Source: Paragordius varius (Eukaryota; Nematomorpha). Taken from it: a stretch of DNA of 64,000 nucleotides. Shown piece by piece: positions 22,550-37,376 of the stretch. Position 1 is the first letter of the stretch. The number at the start of each line of letters is the position of its first letter. The DNA is taken from assembly GCA_964247055.1 (NCBI GenBank), contig OZ176057.1, forward strand, positions 496,001-560,000, given 5' to 3'. The notes beneath the pieces are model-generated. The model ran no database searches and was not told the origin of the DNA. It saw only the letters and a program-made list of their open reading frames with translations. Made by a program: the position numbers and the translations under genes.

Positions 22550-22795
22550 TTACCTAACCAAACCACCATACACAAGGGTGAGACTGTCTTTTTTTGCTTT
22601 GGGTGATATTGTAGTAACCAAGTAAACAAGAAGGAAATGATTTTTTCTTGTGGAAAAAAACTCAGTTTCCCCCAACCCCCCCAAAGCAAATTCCAAAAAT
22701 CTTTTCTTGCTACTCAAAGGAAAAACTGAAAGGACACGCAGAACACACACGCAAAAGGTTTCGCATCTTTGTGAAAAGATGCGTTTGCACAAATG
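22550..22795 (-). other. probable 3' untranslated region of eRF3
   Basis: This follows the TAG at 22796 on the minus strand. It is markedly richer in G+C than flanking DNA and includes a run reading ggggggttggggg on the sense strand. Its far edge has a consensus-like donor (gttag-gtaagtaat) at about 22553, which could mean a 3' UTR intron. A minus-strand frame across it (22550-22792) has no support as a gene. Confidence 0.5.
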
Positions 22796-25700
22796 CTATT
22801 CCACAATCTTTAGGATTTTACCAATGGCTATGGTTTTACCTATGTTGCAAAAAGAGTTAAGGAAATTTTAATAAATTCAATGAAAACCGTCAAGAAAAAC
22901 AGCTTAAATGCCATAATATGTGTTTGCACTAGAATATACAGTAAAAATTAATCAATAATATACGGAGACAAAACGTTAAGATATAACGACAAAAATGTTG
23001 TTTTTCCCAAAAGACAACATAATACTTTTTTAAACCTCAATAAATCATTTAATTACAATGGTTAAATATATAATTGATTGTATTACCAACTAACATCTCT
23101 ATTATATACTTTGCAGTTTAAAACAATCGTATATTGAAAACTGATTTAAAAGTATGGTTGTTTTTTAAAAAATTTGTGTTTAATTTTTTGGTTTGGTCCG
23201 TATAATTTAAATTTTTACTATATGGGTGAATTCTAAAATTAACAGTAAAAATTTTTTAAACTCCAAAAAATAGTAGTATAAAGTAACCCTTATATCTAAA
23301 AGATATTAAACCTATAAAAGTTTCAAACAAATGACTTCCACCTCCTTATACTTTTTAATATACCTAAAAAACTTTTATATTATTTGACTTGGCAGATACG
23401 CTAATTTTAAAGGTTTCTCATTTAATAAAAACTTCAGAAAACCAACTAAAATCCATAAATAAGATCTAAAAACTATAGGGGTTAAAAAAAACTTCGCTTT
23501 AATCTATTCAACTCATTTGTGGAAAATCTTTGAAACAACTTTCAAAATCAAAAAAATCGAAAAAATTTAAAAAAAAAAATATCCCAATATTTCAGAAAAT
23601 CATAAAAAATCCCAATAACGCTTAAAATCTTCCACCGCTTATAGTTACAGACGCGTGGAAATTTTTTTTAGTTTTTCCGTATCCCAGCCAAATTGTAAAA
23701 TAAAATAAATCCTTGAAAACCTCAACTGGTAAAAGTTAAAAAAGAACCGAAAAGTTAAAGAAAATTCCTAAAAAATCCATAATTTTAGTTAAAAAAAACA
23801 TTTTTTTTTACCTTCATCTTTTAGCGTTATTCCTCCAATTTGTGGGAAATTCTTAAAAGTAACAAATTTAAATTACGACCAAAAAATATCGAAAAAAAAG
23901 TTTTATAACTAACAAAACATATAAAAACCTGTAAAAAATTCTACAATCTGTTTTATAGTTCAAAAAACTTAAATATCGAAAAAAATTAATATTTATGTTT
24001 TAACGTTCTAGCCCAGTAATTTCCATCCCGTTTTAGTTCACGACCTGCCAAATTGAAAATAAAATTTTTGCGCACCCCTTCTCAAAAAAAATCCAAGATA
24101 AAAATTTAAATATATTATAAAAATAATTCCCAAATATGTGCATTTTTTAAAATATTTTTTCCATATCGGTGACAAATGATAATTCCCAACTAAAATCATT
24201 GAATTTGTTTCTAGTTTAATTTTTTAATTAAATTATCCAATTTTTGACCCCCTTTTGATAACAACTGTTGCAGCCTAACCATCGTAGGCAAAAAATATCC
24301 CAAATGTCTAAAAACAAAGAAATATGTTCTAGAAACACCCTTAAACGTAAACATAGTTTTAGTTTAAAAAGCTTAAAAAACTTGATTTCTGACATTCATT
24401 CTCCCGTTCATGAAAATTTTCGAAAAATGTTTATGCAGAAAAAAGCCGCTAAAAATTTCTGAAGTTTAAAAGTGCAAAAAAACGCCGCTAAAAACTTCTG
24501 AAATAGGTTTAAAAAGTTCCAAAAAAACCACCAAAAATGTAGGGAAAAAAACCTTACCTTCATCTCTAAGCGTGATCTAGCCATCTCAGAACAAAAATCC
24601 AAAAAGTCTAAAAACAGCAAAAAATGTTCCAGAAAACCATAATTTTAGCTAAAAAACTTTTTAAAAAAGTTCATTTCTCACATTTATTCTCCATTCTTTA
24701 AAAAGGCTAATGCAAAAAAGCTAAAAACATCTAAAATAAGTTTAAAAAGGTCCTTAAAAATTGAATAAAACCTACAAAAAAGGAAAAAAAACCTTCATCT
24801 CTCAGCGTGATTCGACCCGTACGGGGGAAATCTTTGAAAGATTACAAACAATTTTAAATGACGACCAAAAAACTTTTAAAAAAGTTTTATAAAAAATTCA
24901 TCTTTTAACGATCTAAGCCTAACCATCGCAGAACAAAAAATATCCAATGAGTCCAAAAACAAAGAAATGTGTTCTCGAAAAACCCTTAAACGTAAAACCA
25001 TAAATTTAGTTTAAAAAGTTTCGTAAAAAACTTCTCTCACATTCATTCTCCCGTTCATGAAAATTTTCGAAAAATGTTTATGCAAAAAAAGCCGCTAAAA
25101 ATTTCTAAACTAAGTTAAAAAAGTGCAAAAAAACGCCGCTAAAACATTTTAAAATAAGTTTAAAAAGTTTTCCTTAAAAACCACCAAAAATGTATGAAAA
25201 AAAACTTACTTTCATCTATAAGCGTGATTCGACCCATACGGGGGAAATCTTTAAAAATTTCTAAGCAAATTTAAATTAGGACCAAAAAATCTTTGAAAAA
25301 AAGTATTATAAAAATTCATCTTTTATAACGTTTGAGTCTAACCGTCGCAGAACAAAATTTTAAAAAGTCAAAAACAACAAAAATTGTTTAGAAAAACCTT
25401 TCCACTTAACAACGATAGTTTTAGTTTAAAAAGCTTCTTAAAAAACTTCATTTTTCAAATTTATTCTCTCGTTCATGAAAATTTTCGAAATATGTTTATG
25501 CAAAAACAGACACAGCTAAAAACTTCTGAAAAAAGTTTAAAAGTGCAAAAAAAAGCTAAAAACTTCTGAAGTAGTTTAAAAAGTTCCTTAAAAATTGAAG
25601 AAAACTTATAACTTACCTTCATCTCTAAGCGTGATTCGACCCATACGGGGGAAATCTTTGAAAGTTTCCAAGCAAATAGCTCCCCCCAAACTAACGAGCC

Positions 25701-28700
25701 GAACTATTGCAGATTGATCTTGTTTCAGGAATCGAGGTTTAACCGTACTCTTCGCCCCTGTTTTTCGATCCAACAAACATATTAGCGTCTACATAATTAT
25801 AAAATAATTTTTTTTATTTTATATTAGTAATTTATATACTGTTTGTATATTAAAAAGTGCATTTTTTTGGTTTATATTGTAATAAAACTTTAAGTTGAAA
25901 AAAATTATTTTTTATGTAAAAAATTGTAAAAGTAAAACTCCTTAAAGATAAAACTTAACATTCCACATAAAAAAATTTATTTAAAATTTAAAAGTTTTTT
26001 TGTGTGTAAAGATATTAAAAAAAAGTTTTTATAACTTTACATATATTTTTTATATAATATTACCTCCTAGAATTATGTATATTACTATAAAAGTTAATAA
26101 TAAAAAATAATATTTAAAATATCTTATTTCGAAATCCTATTATTGAAAAAAATTCTTTTGATTAAAAATTAACCATTAAATATGTTTATTTTCTTACTTT
26201 AACAGTAACTTCCTCAATAAGTGTGTGGACATGCAATATAGCACTAAAACCAGGACTTATAATACTTTTCAATTCAAGTATTATAATCTATTAAAATAAA
26301 ATATTTCGTAAAAAATATTATTTATTAAAAAATAAATTTATATTAATACATAATTTATTTATAATTTCTCTAATTAAATAAAAATTTAATTTTTATAAAT
26401 TGCGTAATCAGGACTTAATACTTTTTAATTTAAGTATAATCTAATAAAATAAAAAAAATATATAAAAAATAATTTAATTAAAACAAAATTTATAATTCTT
26501 CCAATTAAATAAAATAAAATTCAATCTAATTTTTATATAAAATCGCATAAACCAGAATTTATAATACTTTTCAATTCAAGTATTATAAAATAAATAAAAT
26601 ATTTCATAAAAAATATTATTTAATAAAAAAAATATTATTAAATAAAAAAATAATTTAATTAAGAGATAATTTAAAATTCCTCCAATTAAATAAAAAAAAA
26701 TCAATTTAATTTTTATAAAAAATTGCATAAACCAGAACTTATAATACTTTTTAATTCAAATATTATAATCTAATAAAATAAAAAAATATATAAAAAAAAT
26801 ATTATTTAATAAAAAAATATGTATTAACACATAATTTATGATTCCTCCAATTAAATAAAGATAAAATCAATTTAATTTTTATAAAAAAATGCATAAACCA
26901 GAACTTATAATACTTTTTAATTCAGGTAAAATAATCTAACGAAAAATAAAATCAATTTAATTTTTAAATAATACTTTCCAATTCAAGTATATAATCTAAT
27001 CATAAAATATTTTATAAAAAATATTATTTACAAAAAAATTATAAGCTATATATGGGAAATTTTGAAAAAATAAAGGATTTAAAAAAATTTACTAATTTTA
27101 TATATAAAGTTTAAGTATAAAAGTGCAACAGATATGCTTAATTAAAATAATTTGATATAAAAATAATTCCAATTAATTATTACTTTAAATATATATTGCG
27201 CTAAAATTATTTTTTTAAAAAACATAAAAAGTAAAAATCTTAAAATTTCATTTAAAAGTTGCGAAAAAAAACTAAAATAAAAGTGTTATTAATAATTTCT
27301 GTAATACAAGAATTATAAACAAATAATATTTTAACCAAAAAATAATTTTTTAAAAAAAATAATTTTTGTTTTATTTATAAATTTTTTTTACTTGACAATC
27401 AAAAATTCGACCAACTTTACAGGGTCTAAGAGTGTCACATAAAACAAATCCTGGTCTAACATCCTAAAAAATATAAATATATTATAGATTAAATTTAATG
27501 AAAAAAAACTAAAAATACATACATACATATATATATATTATATTTACCATTTACAATTTAAATTCACCCTTGAACAATTCTAATTCACTTCTTGAACAAT
27601 TCAAATTTACCCTTAAACAATTCAACTTTACCCTAAAATTATGTGTTTTCGAACTAATAAAACTCATTATTAATATAAAATATAACTTTATGGCATAGTT
27701 TATTGTTATTTCAGTAATATTTTAATTTAAAACAAAATTTTATTTGATAAAAATATATTTAATATCCATACAATTATTCTATAGGATAAATAATCATAAA
27801 TGATATATTTAAATATTTAAAAACAAAAATATCTATAAATATATATATATAATTTTTTGGCAAAAAAATAATTTATTTTTTTGATATATCTGCAAATAAT
27901 TTTAATGACATTTTTTTAATTTTTTAAAATATATACCATTATATGCTGTAGTATTTTATAAAAAAATGATAATAAATTTTTTTACAAGGCTAAAGATTAA
28001 TTATTTACTTTTTTAATAAAATTAGGGAATGAATAAAATGAATAAACTTTCTACGATATATCTTATTCTAGGAACCTTTTTTATGTTTTTTATTATAAAA
28101 AAGTAAAAATAAATTTTATTAGAAAATATAATTTATAAAGAAAAATCAATTTAAAAGTAAAAACCTTTTCCTCAACGCCCTTAAGTTTTAGTAGAATTTT
28201 TTAAAAAGCAAGAATCTTTTTTATAAATTATTTTTTTTCATTATGATAAAAAATATTTAGTGTTTTAATAATAATCTATTTTAATAATTAATTTATTAAT
28301 TTTTTAAAGAAAATAAATTTAAAAGGTAAAAACTTCTTCCTAAACACCCTTAAGTTTTAGTAGAATTTTTTAAAAAAAGCAAATATCTTTTTTTATTAAT
28401 TTCCATGAAAAATAAATTTAAAAGTAAACTATTTTAATAAAAATTAATTTAATTTCTAAAAAAACTAATATAAAAAATTTAAAAACCTCTTCCTCAACAC
28501 CCTTAAGTTTAAGCTTGATATTATCTCCACTCCTGGCTTGCCTTATTTCATCGTCATCAGCCCACATTTGTAAAACCTCAACATAATTCTAAAATATGAA
28601 AAAAAATTAATATAATAAAAACTAAGATTTAACATATTTATTTTATAAAAAAGCTAAAAAAATACAGTTTTTTGAAAAAAAAAACGAAAAAAATTAAGTT

Positions 28701-28960
28701 ATATTTCATTGACATCGGCCCACATTTGTAAAACTTCAACATAATTCTAAATATAAAAATTTAATATTAAAAACTAAAAATTAATTATAATTTTTGAAAA
28801 ATTCAAAAATTTATGTAAAAAATTCAAATTTTTTGAAAAAAAACGAAAAAATTAAGTTATATTTTATTGTCATCTGCCCACATTTGTAAAACTTCAACAT
28901 AATTCTAAAATATGAAAAATATTTAATATAAAAAACTAATTAATTAATTTTATAAAGTTT

Positions 28961-28998
<38 letters not shown>

Positions 28999-31900
28999 GA
29001 ACGGACAAAATGTAAAAATATAAAGACATACTTTGTTTTCAAACCTTAAAACCTCAAAATACATAATTGAATGTGATATTTAAATTTACATATCTAATGC
29101 TTTGTAATATGAAACATTCTCGGTATATATATATATTGAAAAAAAAAATCATTCAAAAAATATGAAAAAGTAGATAGAAAAAAATATTTGTCTTTATATT
29201 TTTACGTTTTGTCTTTCCTATAATTTCAATTTTTATAGAATATACCATTTACAATTCAAATTAACCTTCGAACTATTCAAATCATCCTAATAATTATGTG
29301 TTTTTTAAGAATAAAAATTATCTTTATTTTATAATATTTATAAAATATGAAATTCTGTTAAAAATTAATATAATGCTGAAAAAATAATAAACTATGTCGT
29401 AAAAATATATTTCATATTAATAATGAGTTATAATATCCTGAAAACACAATTTATATTTAGGGTGAATTTAAATTGTTCAAGGGTAAATTTAAATTGTAAA
29501 TATTATATCAAAAGTGTTGCTGATAGTATTTGTGTAACCTAATAAAAACAATTACAAATATTTTTATTTTTACAATAAAAATTTTTAAAAAAATCTGTTT
29601 TTAAATCAAATAAAAAATATATTTAAAATAATTAATAAAAATACTTTATTAGGCATAAGTAATAGGGTTTGCCCTTTTCTAAGATATCCGGATTCAATTT
29701 TTCCCATAACTAATGTACCCATATCCTATCAAAAATAAAATAAAAATTAATTAACAATAAAAAATATAAAAAAATTTTCTTTATAATTATATATATATAG
29801 TGTAAAAATTGAGATTATATAGCGACAAAACTATATATATATATTATGTCATTTACAGTTCAAATTCACTCTTGAACAATTCAAATTCACCCTAAAAATA
29901 AATTATGTGTTTTACAACTAATATAACTCATTATTTATATAAAACATATCTTTATGGCATACTTAATTATTTTTTCAATATTATATTAATTTTAAACATA
30001 ATATATTTTTAAAAATGTATAAAAATATAGGTAATTTTTAATCCTAAAAAACATAAAATTTATTTTAGGGTGAATCAAAATTGTTCGATGGTGATTTTGA
30101 ATTGTTTAAGGGTAAATTTTAACTGTAAATGGTATATTTTAAAAAACAACCAATTATACTTTTTAAAACCTTAATATTTTAAATATAATTCATTATTTTA
30201 ATGGCAAAAAAATATGCATATTTATAATACAATTAACTATATATTCAACAATTGAAATTAAATGAATAATATCTAAAAAATTAATGTTTTAAATAATTAT
30301 TTGTCTTTGTATTTTTACGTCTTTTGAAAAAAATATTTGTGTCGCCGTATTTCAATTTTTACTGAATCAAACAAATATTTAACTATGTTTTAAAATACTT
30401 TAAAAGTTTAAAAATAAAAAAGGTCTTAAAAAAGAATTTAAATTTCAAATTTTAATCAAAATAAAAAAAAATTTAAATATAAAACCCTATATCTATCTAT
30501 AATAGGTATTCGCAGGGGTCCTTCATTTTGTCTTTCTATAGCGGGAAAAGATTCCAGGTAATCCAGGAAAGATGGACCACTAAAGGAATATATCATCAAA
30601 AAAAAGTGTTGTATTGAATTTTTTTATGTTAAAATTAAAAATATTTATGAAAATATATAAAATATTAAACAACTTAATTTTTTTAAAATTATTATATATA
30701 TTAAAACAAGTCGTTTGACATTATTTAAATAAAAATATAAACATTCCTTTAATAAAAATAACTATAATTTTAGACAAACTTATTTTTTAATATATAAAAA
30801 TCAATCGTGGAAAAAAACAATGTAAAAAATCCATTTTCACGAATATTACTCAAAAAGTAAAAATTATAAATAAAACAATACTTAAACTTCTATTTCAAGC
30901 TTTCAACCAATTTGATTCAAAAAAATGTATTTTTTTAATTCAAAAAAAACTAAATAATGTTTATTCAAAAAAATGTATAATTATTATACATCAAAAAAAC
31001 CCAAAAAATGTGGAAAATATGAAAAGAATTTTGTTTCAGATATCTTACCTGTACCAAGCAAGTGCTGGACATTCAGTTTGAGAAGAGGGGACCCTTTTAA
31101 GAAACGTGCCTTGTAAGCCCGAAACTGGCATAAAATAAACGTCGGTTTTGGGATTAAAACCAACTTTGCGTAAGAATGGGATCAATTTTTCCTTGCATTC
31201 ATTATATCTGAATGCAAAAAAAATATAATAGTCTTTAAAATAATTCAAAATAATCTAATCTATAAAAATTGATAATATTTTTATAGATAACAATTTTAAA
31301 TGTCCCAAATTTGATTGGGATAAGCCATTTTTACCTTATAAATTACAAAAAAAGCAATCAATCATGGTACCTAATATCATCAAAACAATTTACAGTGAGT
31401 ACACCCATAAAATTTGAAAAAAAAACTAACTTTTTGGTACAAAAAAACACTTGGAAAATCTTTTCAAATCCAAACTTAAAACTTTTTAAATATTGCGATT
31501 TAAAATCCAAAAAAAAACCAACTTTAAACAGTGGAAAAAACAATGTTAAATACCTATTGACGTCCCAATTAACAGTCGGGTCATCCATTTTATTGATAAG
31601 TATAATAAGGTGTCGAACTCCAATAGTTTTAGCCAACATGGCGTGTTCTTGCGTTTGTCCACCGCGTTCAAAACCTGTCTCAAATTCACCTTTACGCGCT
31701 GAAATAACCTAGGAAAAATATTGGTGAGTTTATTAAGCAAGTAAAAATAGTAAGATTGACCTTAACTGGTTGAAAAAAACCTTTAAAAATTAGTCCTTTA
31801 CGCGCTAAAATAACTTAATGAGTGAATTAATAAGTAAAAATGGTTAGATTGACCTTAACTGGTTGAGTAAAACCTTTAAAAACTACTACTCTTCAATTCA

Positions 31901-34296
31901 AATTCCTCTTTACGCGCAGAAATAACCTAGGAAGCGGGAAAGGAGTAAAAAGATTGGTGAATGTTTATTAAGTAAGTAAAAATGGTTAGATTGACCTTAA
32001 TTGGTTAAAAAAATCTTTAAAAACTACTTTTTAATTTAAATTCCCCTTTACGCGCTGAAATTATATAGAAAACTAAAAGAGTAAAAAGATTGTTAAGTGT
32101 TTCAATATATATAATAGCAAAAAATGTTAAGGTTGACCTTAATTGGTAAAAAAATACTTTAAAATTAGTTTTTAATTCAAATTCACCTTTACGCGCTGAA
32201 ATAACCTAGAATGCAAGAAAAGAGTAAAAATATTGGTGAGTTTATTAAGCAAGTAAAAATAGTAAGATTGACCTTAACTGGTTGAAAAAAAACCTTTAAA
32301 AATTAGTCCTTTACGCGCTGAAATAACTTAATGAGTGTATTAAACAAGCAAAAATGGTAAGATTGACCTTAACTGGTAAAAACACCCTTTAAAGATTAGT
32401 CTTTAATTCAAATTCACCTTTACGCGCTGAAATAACCTAGAACACAAGAGGGAATAAAAAGATTGGTGAGTCTTTTAAGTAATTAAAAAATGGTAAGATT
32501 GACCTTAATTGGTAAAAAAACCTTTCAAAAATTGGTCTAATTCACTTTTAAGCGCTGAAATAACCTAGGATGCAAGAGGAATAAAAATATTGGTGAGTTC
32601 ATTAAATAAGTTAAAATGGTAAGATTGACCTTGATTGGTTAAAAAAGTAAGATTGACCTTGATTGGTTAAAAAAGCTTTATAATCTTTAATTAAATTCAC
32701 CTTTACGCTCTGAAATAACCTAGAATGCAAGAAAGGAGTAAGAATATTGGTGAATGTTTATTAAACAAGTAAAAATAGTAAGATTGACCTTAACTGGTTG
32801 AAAAAAAACCTTTAAAAATTAGTCCTTTACGCGCTGAAATAACTTAATGAGTGTATTAAACAAGCAAAAATGGTAAGATTGACCTTAACTGGTAAAAACA
32901 CCCTTTAAAGATTAGTCTTTAATTCAAATTCACCTTTACGCGCTGAAATAACCTAGAACACAAGAGGGAATAAAAAGATTGGTGAGTCTTTTAAGTAATT
33001 AAAAAATGGTAAGATTGACCTTAATTGGTAAAAAAACCTTTCAAAAATTGGTCTAATTCACTTTTAAGCGCTGAAATAACCTAGGATGCAAGAGGAATAA
33101 AAATATTGGTGAGTTCATTAAATAAGTTAAAATGGTAAGATTGACCTTGATTGGTTAAAAAAGTAAGATTGACCTTGATTGGTTAAAAAAGCTTTATAAT
33201 CTTTAATTAAATTCACCTTTACGCTCTGAAATAACCTAGAATGCAAGAAAGGAGTAAGAATATTGGTGAATGTTTATTAAACAAGTAAAAATGGTAAGAT
33301 TGACCTTAATTGGTAATAAAAACCTAATATTAGTCTTTAATTAAATTCACTTTTACGCGTTAAAATTAAATATAGGACACGAAAGCAGTAAAAAGATTGG
33401 TGAGTTTATTAAACAAGTAAATGGTAAGATTGACCTTAATTGGTTAGATAAAACCTTTAAAAATTAGTCCTTTACGCGCTGAAATAACCTAGAACACAAG
33501 AGGGAGTAAAAAGATTGGTGAGTTTATTAAATAAGTAAAAATGGTAAGATTGAATTTAATTAGTAAAAAAACCCTTTAAAAATTAGTTTTTAAACAAATT
33601 TGCCTTTACGCGCTGAAATTATATATATTAGACGAAAGGAGTCAAAAGATTGGTAATTGTAGAATAATCACAAAAAATCTAAAAAAAAAATTGAGAAATT
33701 TGTGATTAAAGTATTTAAAAATGCAAAAAACGTTTTAAAAAGAAGATTGTTACAGAGACGTCTCAAATAAGTGTGCGAGGGTGTAAAATATATTGGTGAG
33801 TATAGTAAAAAAATATAGGAAAAAGCCCCAAAAACGATAAAAATAGTGATTTGCGCTAAAAATTGACCATTAAAACTAGCGCGCGTTCAAAACCTATCGT
33901 CCATATTATACAGATAAGCATTCAACTTCAAGTCAAAGGGTGTATTGATAATGGATTTTATTAGAGTTTTCGATAAAATTAGAGCAAATTAAAAGGCTTA
34001 GTCATATGCAAAATCGGTAAAAATGATACAAATCAAATAAGAACTAAAACCAACCCGTACAATTTTCAGGATATGGAATAACCTAGGTCAGGAGGGGAAA
34101 AATAGTGAAAATTTAAATATCTACAAGATAGTTATAAGGTAAGTTAACGATACATAAAAGGAGTAAAAATTAAGCGAAATATTGGAATCAATGCCATAGA
34201 TATTGCACCATCGAAAAGCGGTCATAAATTGACTTTTAAGGGTGTTATATGAACCTAGATTTGATAAAGAGAAAAAAAGTTGGCAAAATTTTTGGA

Positions 34297-34351
<55 letters not shown>

Positions 34352-37325
34352 CTTAAAATGGGTAGTATTTTTTTATTTTTTTAAAAAATTCAAACTATTC
34401 AAAAGTAACTACTAATTTTTATAAATCTTTACACTAAAAAAGTCTAAATGGGCAACATATTACTACTAATCTTTAATATAATTAACTCTCAAACTTTTTA
34501 AAAGTTAAAAGACTCTTGATTTCATAATCAATTTTTCATATTAATACTTTTTATAATCTATCTTTCATATATTAGCTTGTTCTTGTTACCATAAGTAATA
34601 TGGCATTTATGATTTCAGAGTTTCTAATATCGTAAATTTCTTGAATGAAAAACTTTATTATTCCAAACCCTGCTAAAACTTATTAAAACTATCAACTTTC
34701 TCAAATTTTCGAAGAACAAACCTTTAGAATATTTCCAAATCAGCCTCTTTATAATCTTTTTCCAAACAACACATTTGCAAACTCATTATCAAAACTGCGA
34801 TATCAATTTATTTAGATCATATTGTAGCAGTCAAAAGCGTAGAATTTTATGAGTTTTTCGAAAAACTCCGTTTTTTAAAAAATTTTACTTTTCAAAACGC
34901 TCGAAATCGTAATTTAAAAGTTTAAAGACCAATATTTCTTCAAGTCTCCCCAAAAATATTTCACACTTGACAATACTTTTTTTATGCAACTACTTTATAA
35001 ATTCGTTTACCAAAACTGCAATATCAGCTCAAGTTACAATGTTGCATCTAAAAGCGTAATTTTTACGGTTTTTCAAAAAACTTTCTAAAAACTTAAAAAT
35101 CCAAAAATCTAATTGAAAATTTGTAAGATAAATACTTCTTCAAATCCCCCCCCCCCCAACCTTTTTAAATTTTTACAATATTTAACAAAAGAATTCAAAA
35201 ATTTCTGATTACCAAAACTGCAATATCAGCTTGAGTTTATAATGTTGCATCTAAAAGCGTAATTTTTATGATGTTTTCGAAAAACTTTCTTATTTAAATA
35301 ACCCCCTACCCACCCCCAACCTTTTTTAAATTTTTACAATATTTAACAAAAGAATTCAAAAATTTTGATTACCAAAACTGCAATATCAGCTTGAGTGGTT
35401 CCTGTAATCATATTGTAGCATCTAAAAGCTCAATTTTTATGATTTTTTCAAAAAACTTTGTTATTTAAAAGAAATTCTAATTTAAAATTTTTATTCTTTT
35501 AACCCCCCCCCCCCCCCCTCCCAACCTTTTTGAAACTTGACAACAAATTTTTTTCAAACAACTACATTATAAAAGCGTTTACCAAAACTGCAATATCAGC
35601 TTGAGTGGTTCCTGTAATCATATTGTAGCATCTAAAAGCGTAATTTTTATGGTGTTCTCGAAAAACTTTCTTATTTTAAAAAAAAACTTAGTAAAAATCC
35701 AAAATTCCAATTTAAAATTTGTAAGACCAATACTTCTTAACCCCCTCCCCCCCTTCCCAACCTTTTAAAATACTTACAATATTAAACAAAAGAATTCAAA
35801 AATTTCTAATTACCAAAACTGCGATATCAGCTTGAGTAGTTCCTGTAATCATATTGGGGACATAACATTTATGTCCAGGGGCATCTAACAGCGTAAATTT
35901 TTTAGTTGGAGTTTCAAAAAAAGCCCGACCAACTTCAACAGTTTTGCCTTTGTCTCTTTCCTCTTGATTCGTGTCAAGGGCCCAGGAAAGGTACCTATAG
36001 TAATCAAATTAAACTAAATAAATTTCAAAAAGACTTTTATATGGATAGAAATTTTTTTAAAAGAATTATTCAAAGATAATTTTTTATAAACGTACCTAAT
36101 TTTAAATTAAAAAAAGAAAAAATGATAAATTTAGATTTTCTAAAGGATAAAAACAATTTACAAAATTTCGGTAAAACACATTATTTAACCATATGGATAG
36201 AAAATTTTTTAAAGGAGTTTTTTACTAAGTAAAATTTTTTTAAAGTACCTAATTTTGAATTAAAAAAAGAAAAATTAATAAATCTTAAGTTTTTGGAGGA
36301 AAAAATCAATTTACAAGTTTTCGGTAACACAAATATTTTATGAAACAATAAGGAGAAAATTTTTTAAAAGGATTTCACAAAAATCTATAAAATAACTACC
36401 TATTTTTAAATTAAAATGGATCACGAGAGATAAAAAAAAGAAATAATTAATAAATTTTGGTAAAGTTTTCTGTATGAAAAAAAAATCAATTTACAAGTTT
36501 CGCTAACACAAATATTTGATGAAACAATAAGGATTCAAAACTAAATAATGATATATTTTTGTCTGTAATTCCGGTTATAAATAAGCATTTTACAACAAAT
36601 AACTATATGGTAAAATGGTTGCATTTCATTTTATATTCTTTAAAAAACTGGGTAAACATATAAAAAGATATAATATTGATAGAAAAATATTTAAAATGGA
36701 TGGTAAAAATTGTCAAATAATATTCAATATCGGACAAAAATTTTATGAAAACCCATTTAGTGTAATAAAATTTTAAATTTTAACTTGTAAATTCTAAAAA
36801 ATTATTTCTACAATTGAATCTTAATAAAAAATTTAATAAAATAATTAATTCAATAAAAACAAAAATTTTTTGTTGTAAAACCAAGAGTCTCGACTCTTTT
36901 CTTTTGCATCTTTTTCATATTTCTCCAGGGTTCGTTTATCAATTGCGCCAGTCAGGTACCTATTTTCGCGTTAAAAAAAATAATTATTTTTATAATTAAA
37001 ATAAGGGAAAACAAAAAAAGAGGTAAAAACTATAATATACCCTTGAAAAATTTAAATTCACCCTTAAACAATTCATATTCACCCTAAAAATAATTTATGT
37101 GTTATAATTCATTATTATAAAATATTTATTATTTTTTCAGTTTTATTAATTAAAATTTCATTTATTAAAAATATAGAAAAATATTGGCAATTATTAATAT
37201 TAAAAAAATAAAATTTATTTGAGGGAGTTTTGAATTATTTAAGGGTTTAAGTGTAAATGGTAAATTCATATAGACTGAAAATTAAATACATTTTTATTTT
37301 AAATGGACATAAATACGGGTTTCTA

Positions 37326-37376
<51 letters not shown>

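Noticed and set aside
22550-22871. Three overlapping frames near the 3' end of eRF3
   Set aside because: They cross the real last exon and its untranslated region in other frames; only the minus-strand exon 22839-22796 matches a known protein.
24268-25569. Short plus- and minus-strand frames
   Set aside because: They are translations of the exon-15-seeded tandem units; none is spliced or conserved.
25617-25788. Calling the GTPase HBS1 or EF-1alpha instead of eRF3
   Set aside because: The PAM2 motif, the [19 protein letters not shown] segment and the [20 protein letters not shown] ending are characteristic of eRF3.
31709-33700. CRISPR-like array of regularly spaced repeats
   Set aside because: Spacers are themselves repetitive and the unit is an eRF3 exon boundary in a spliced eukaryotic gene; there are no cas genes.
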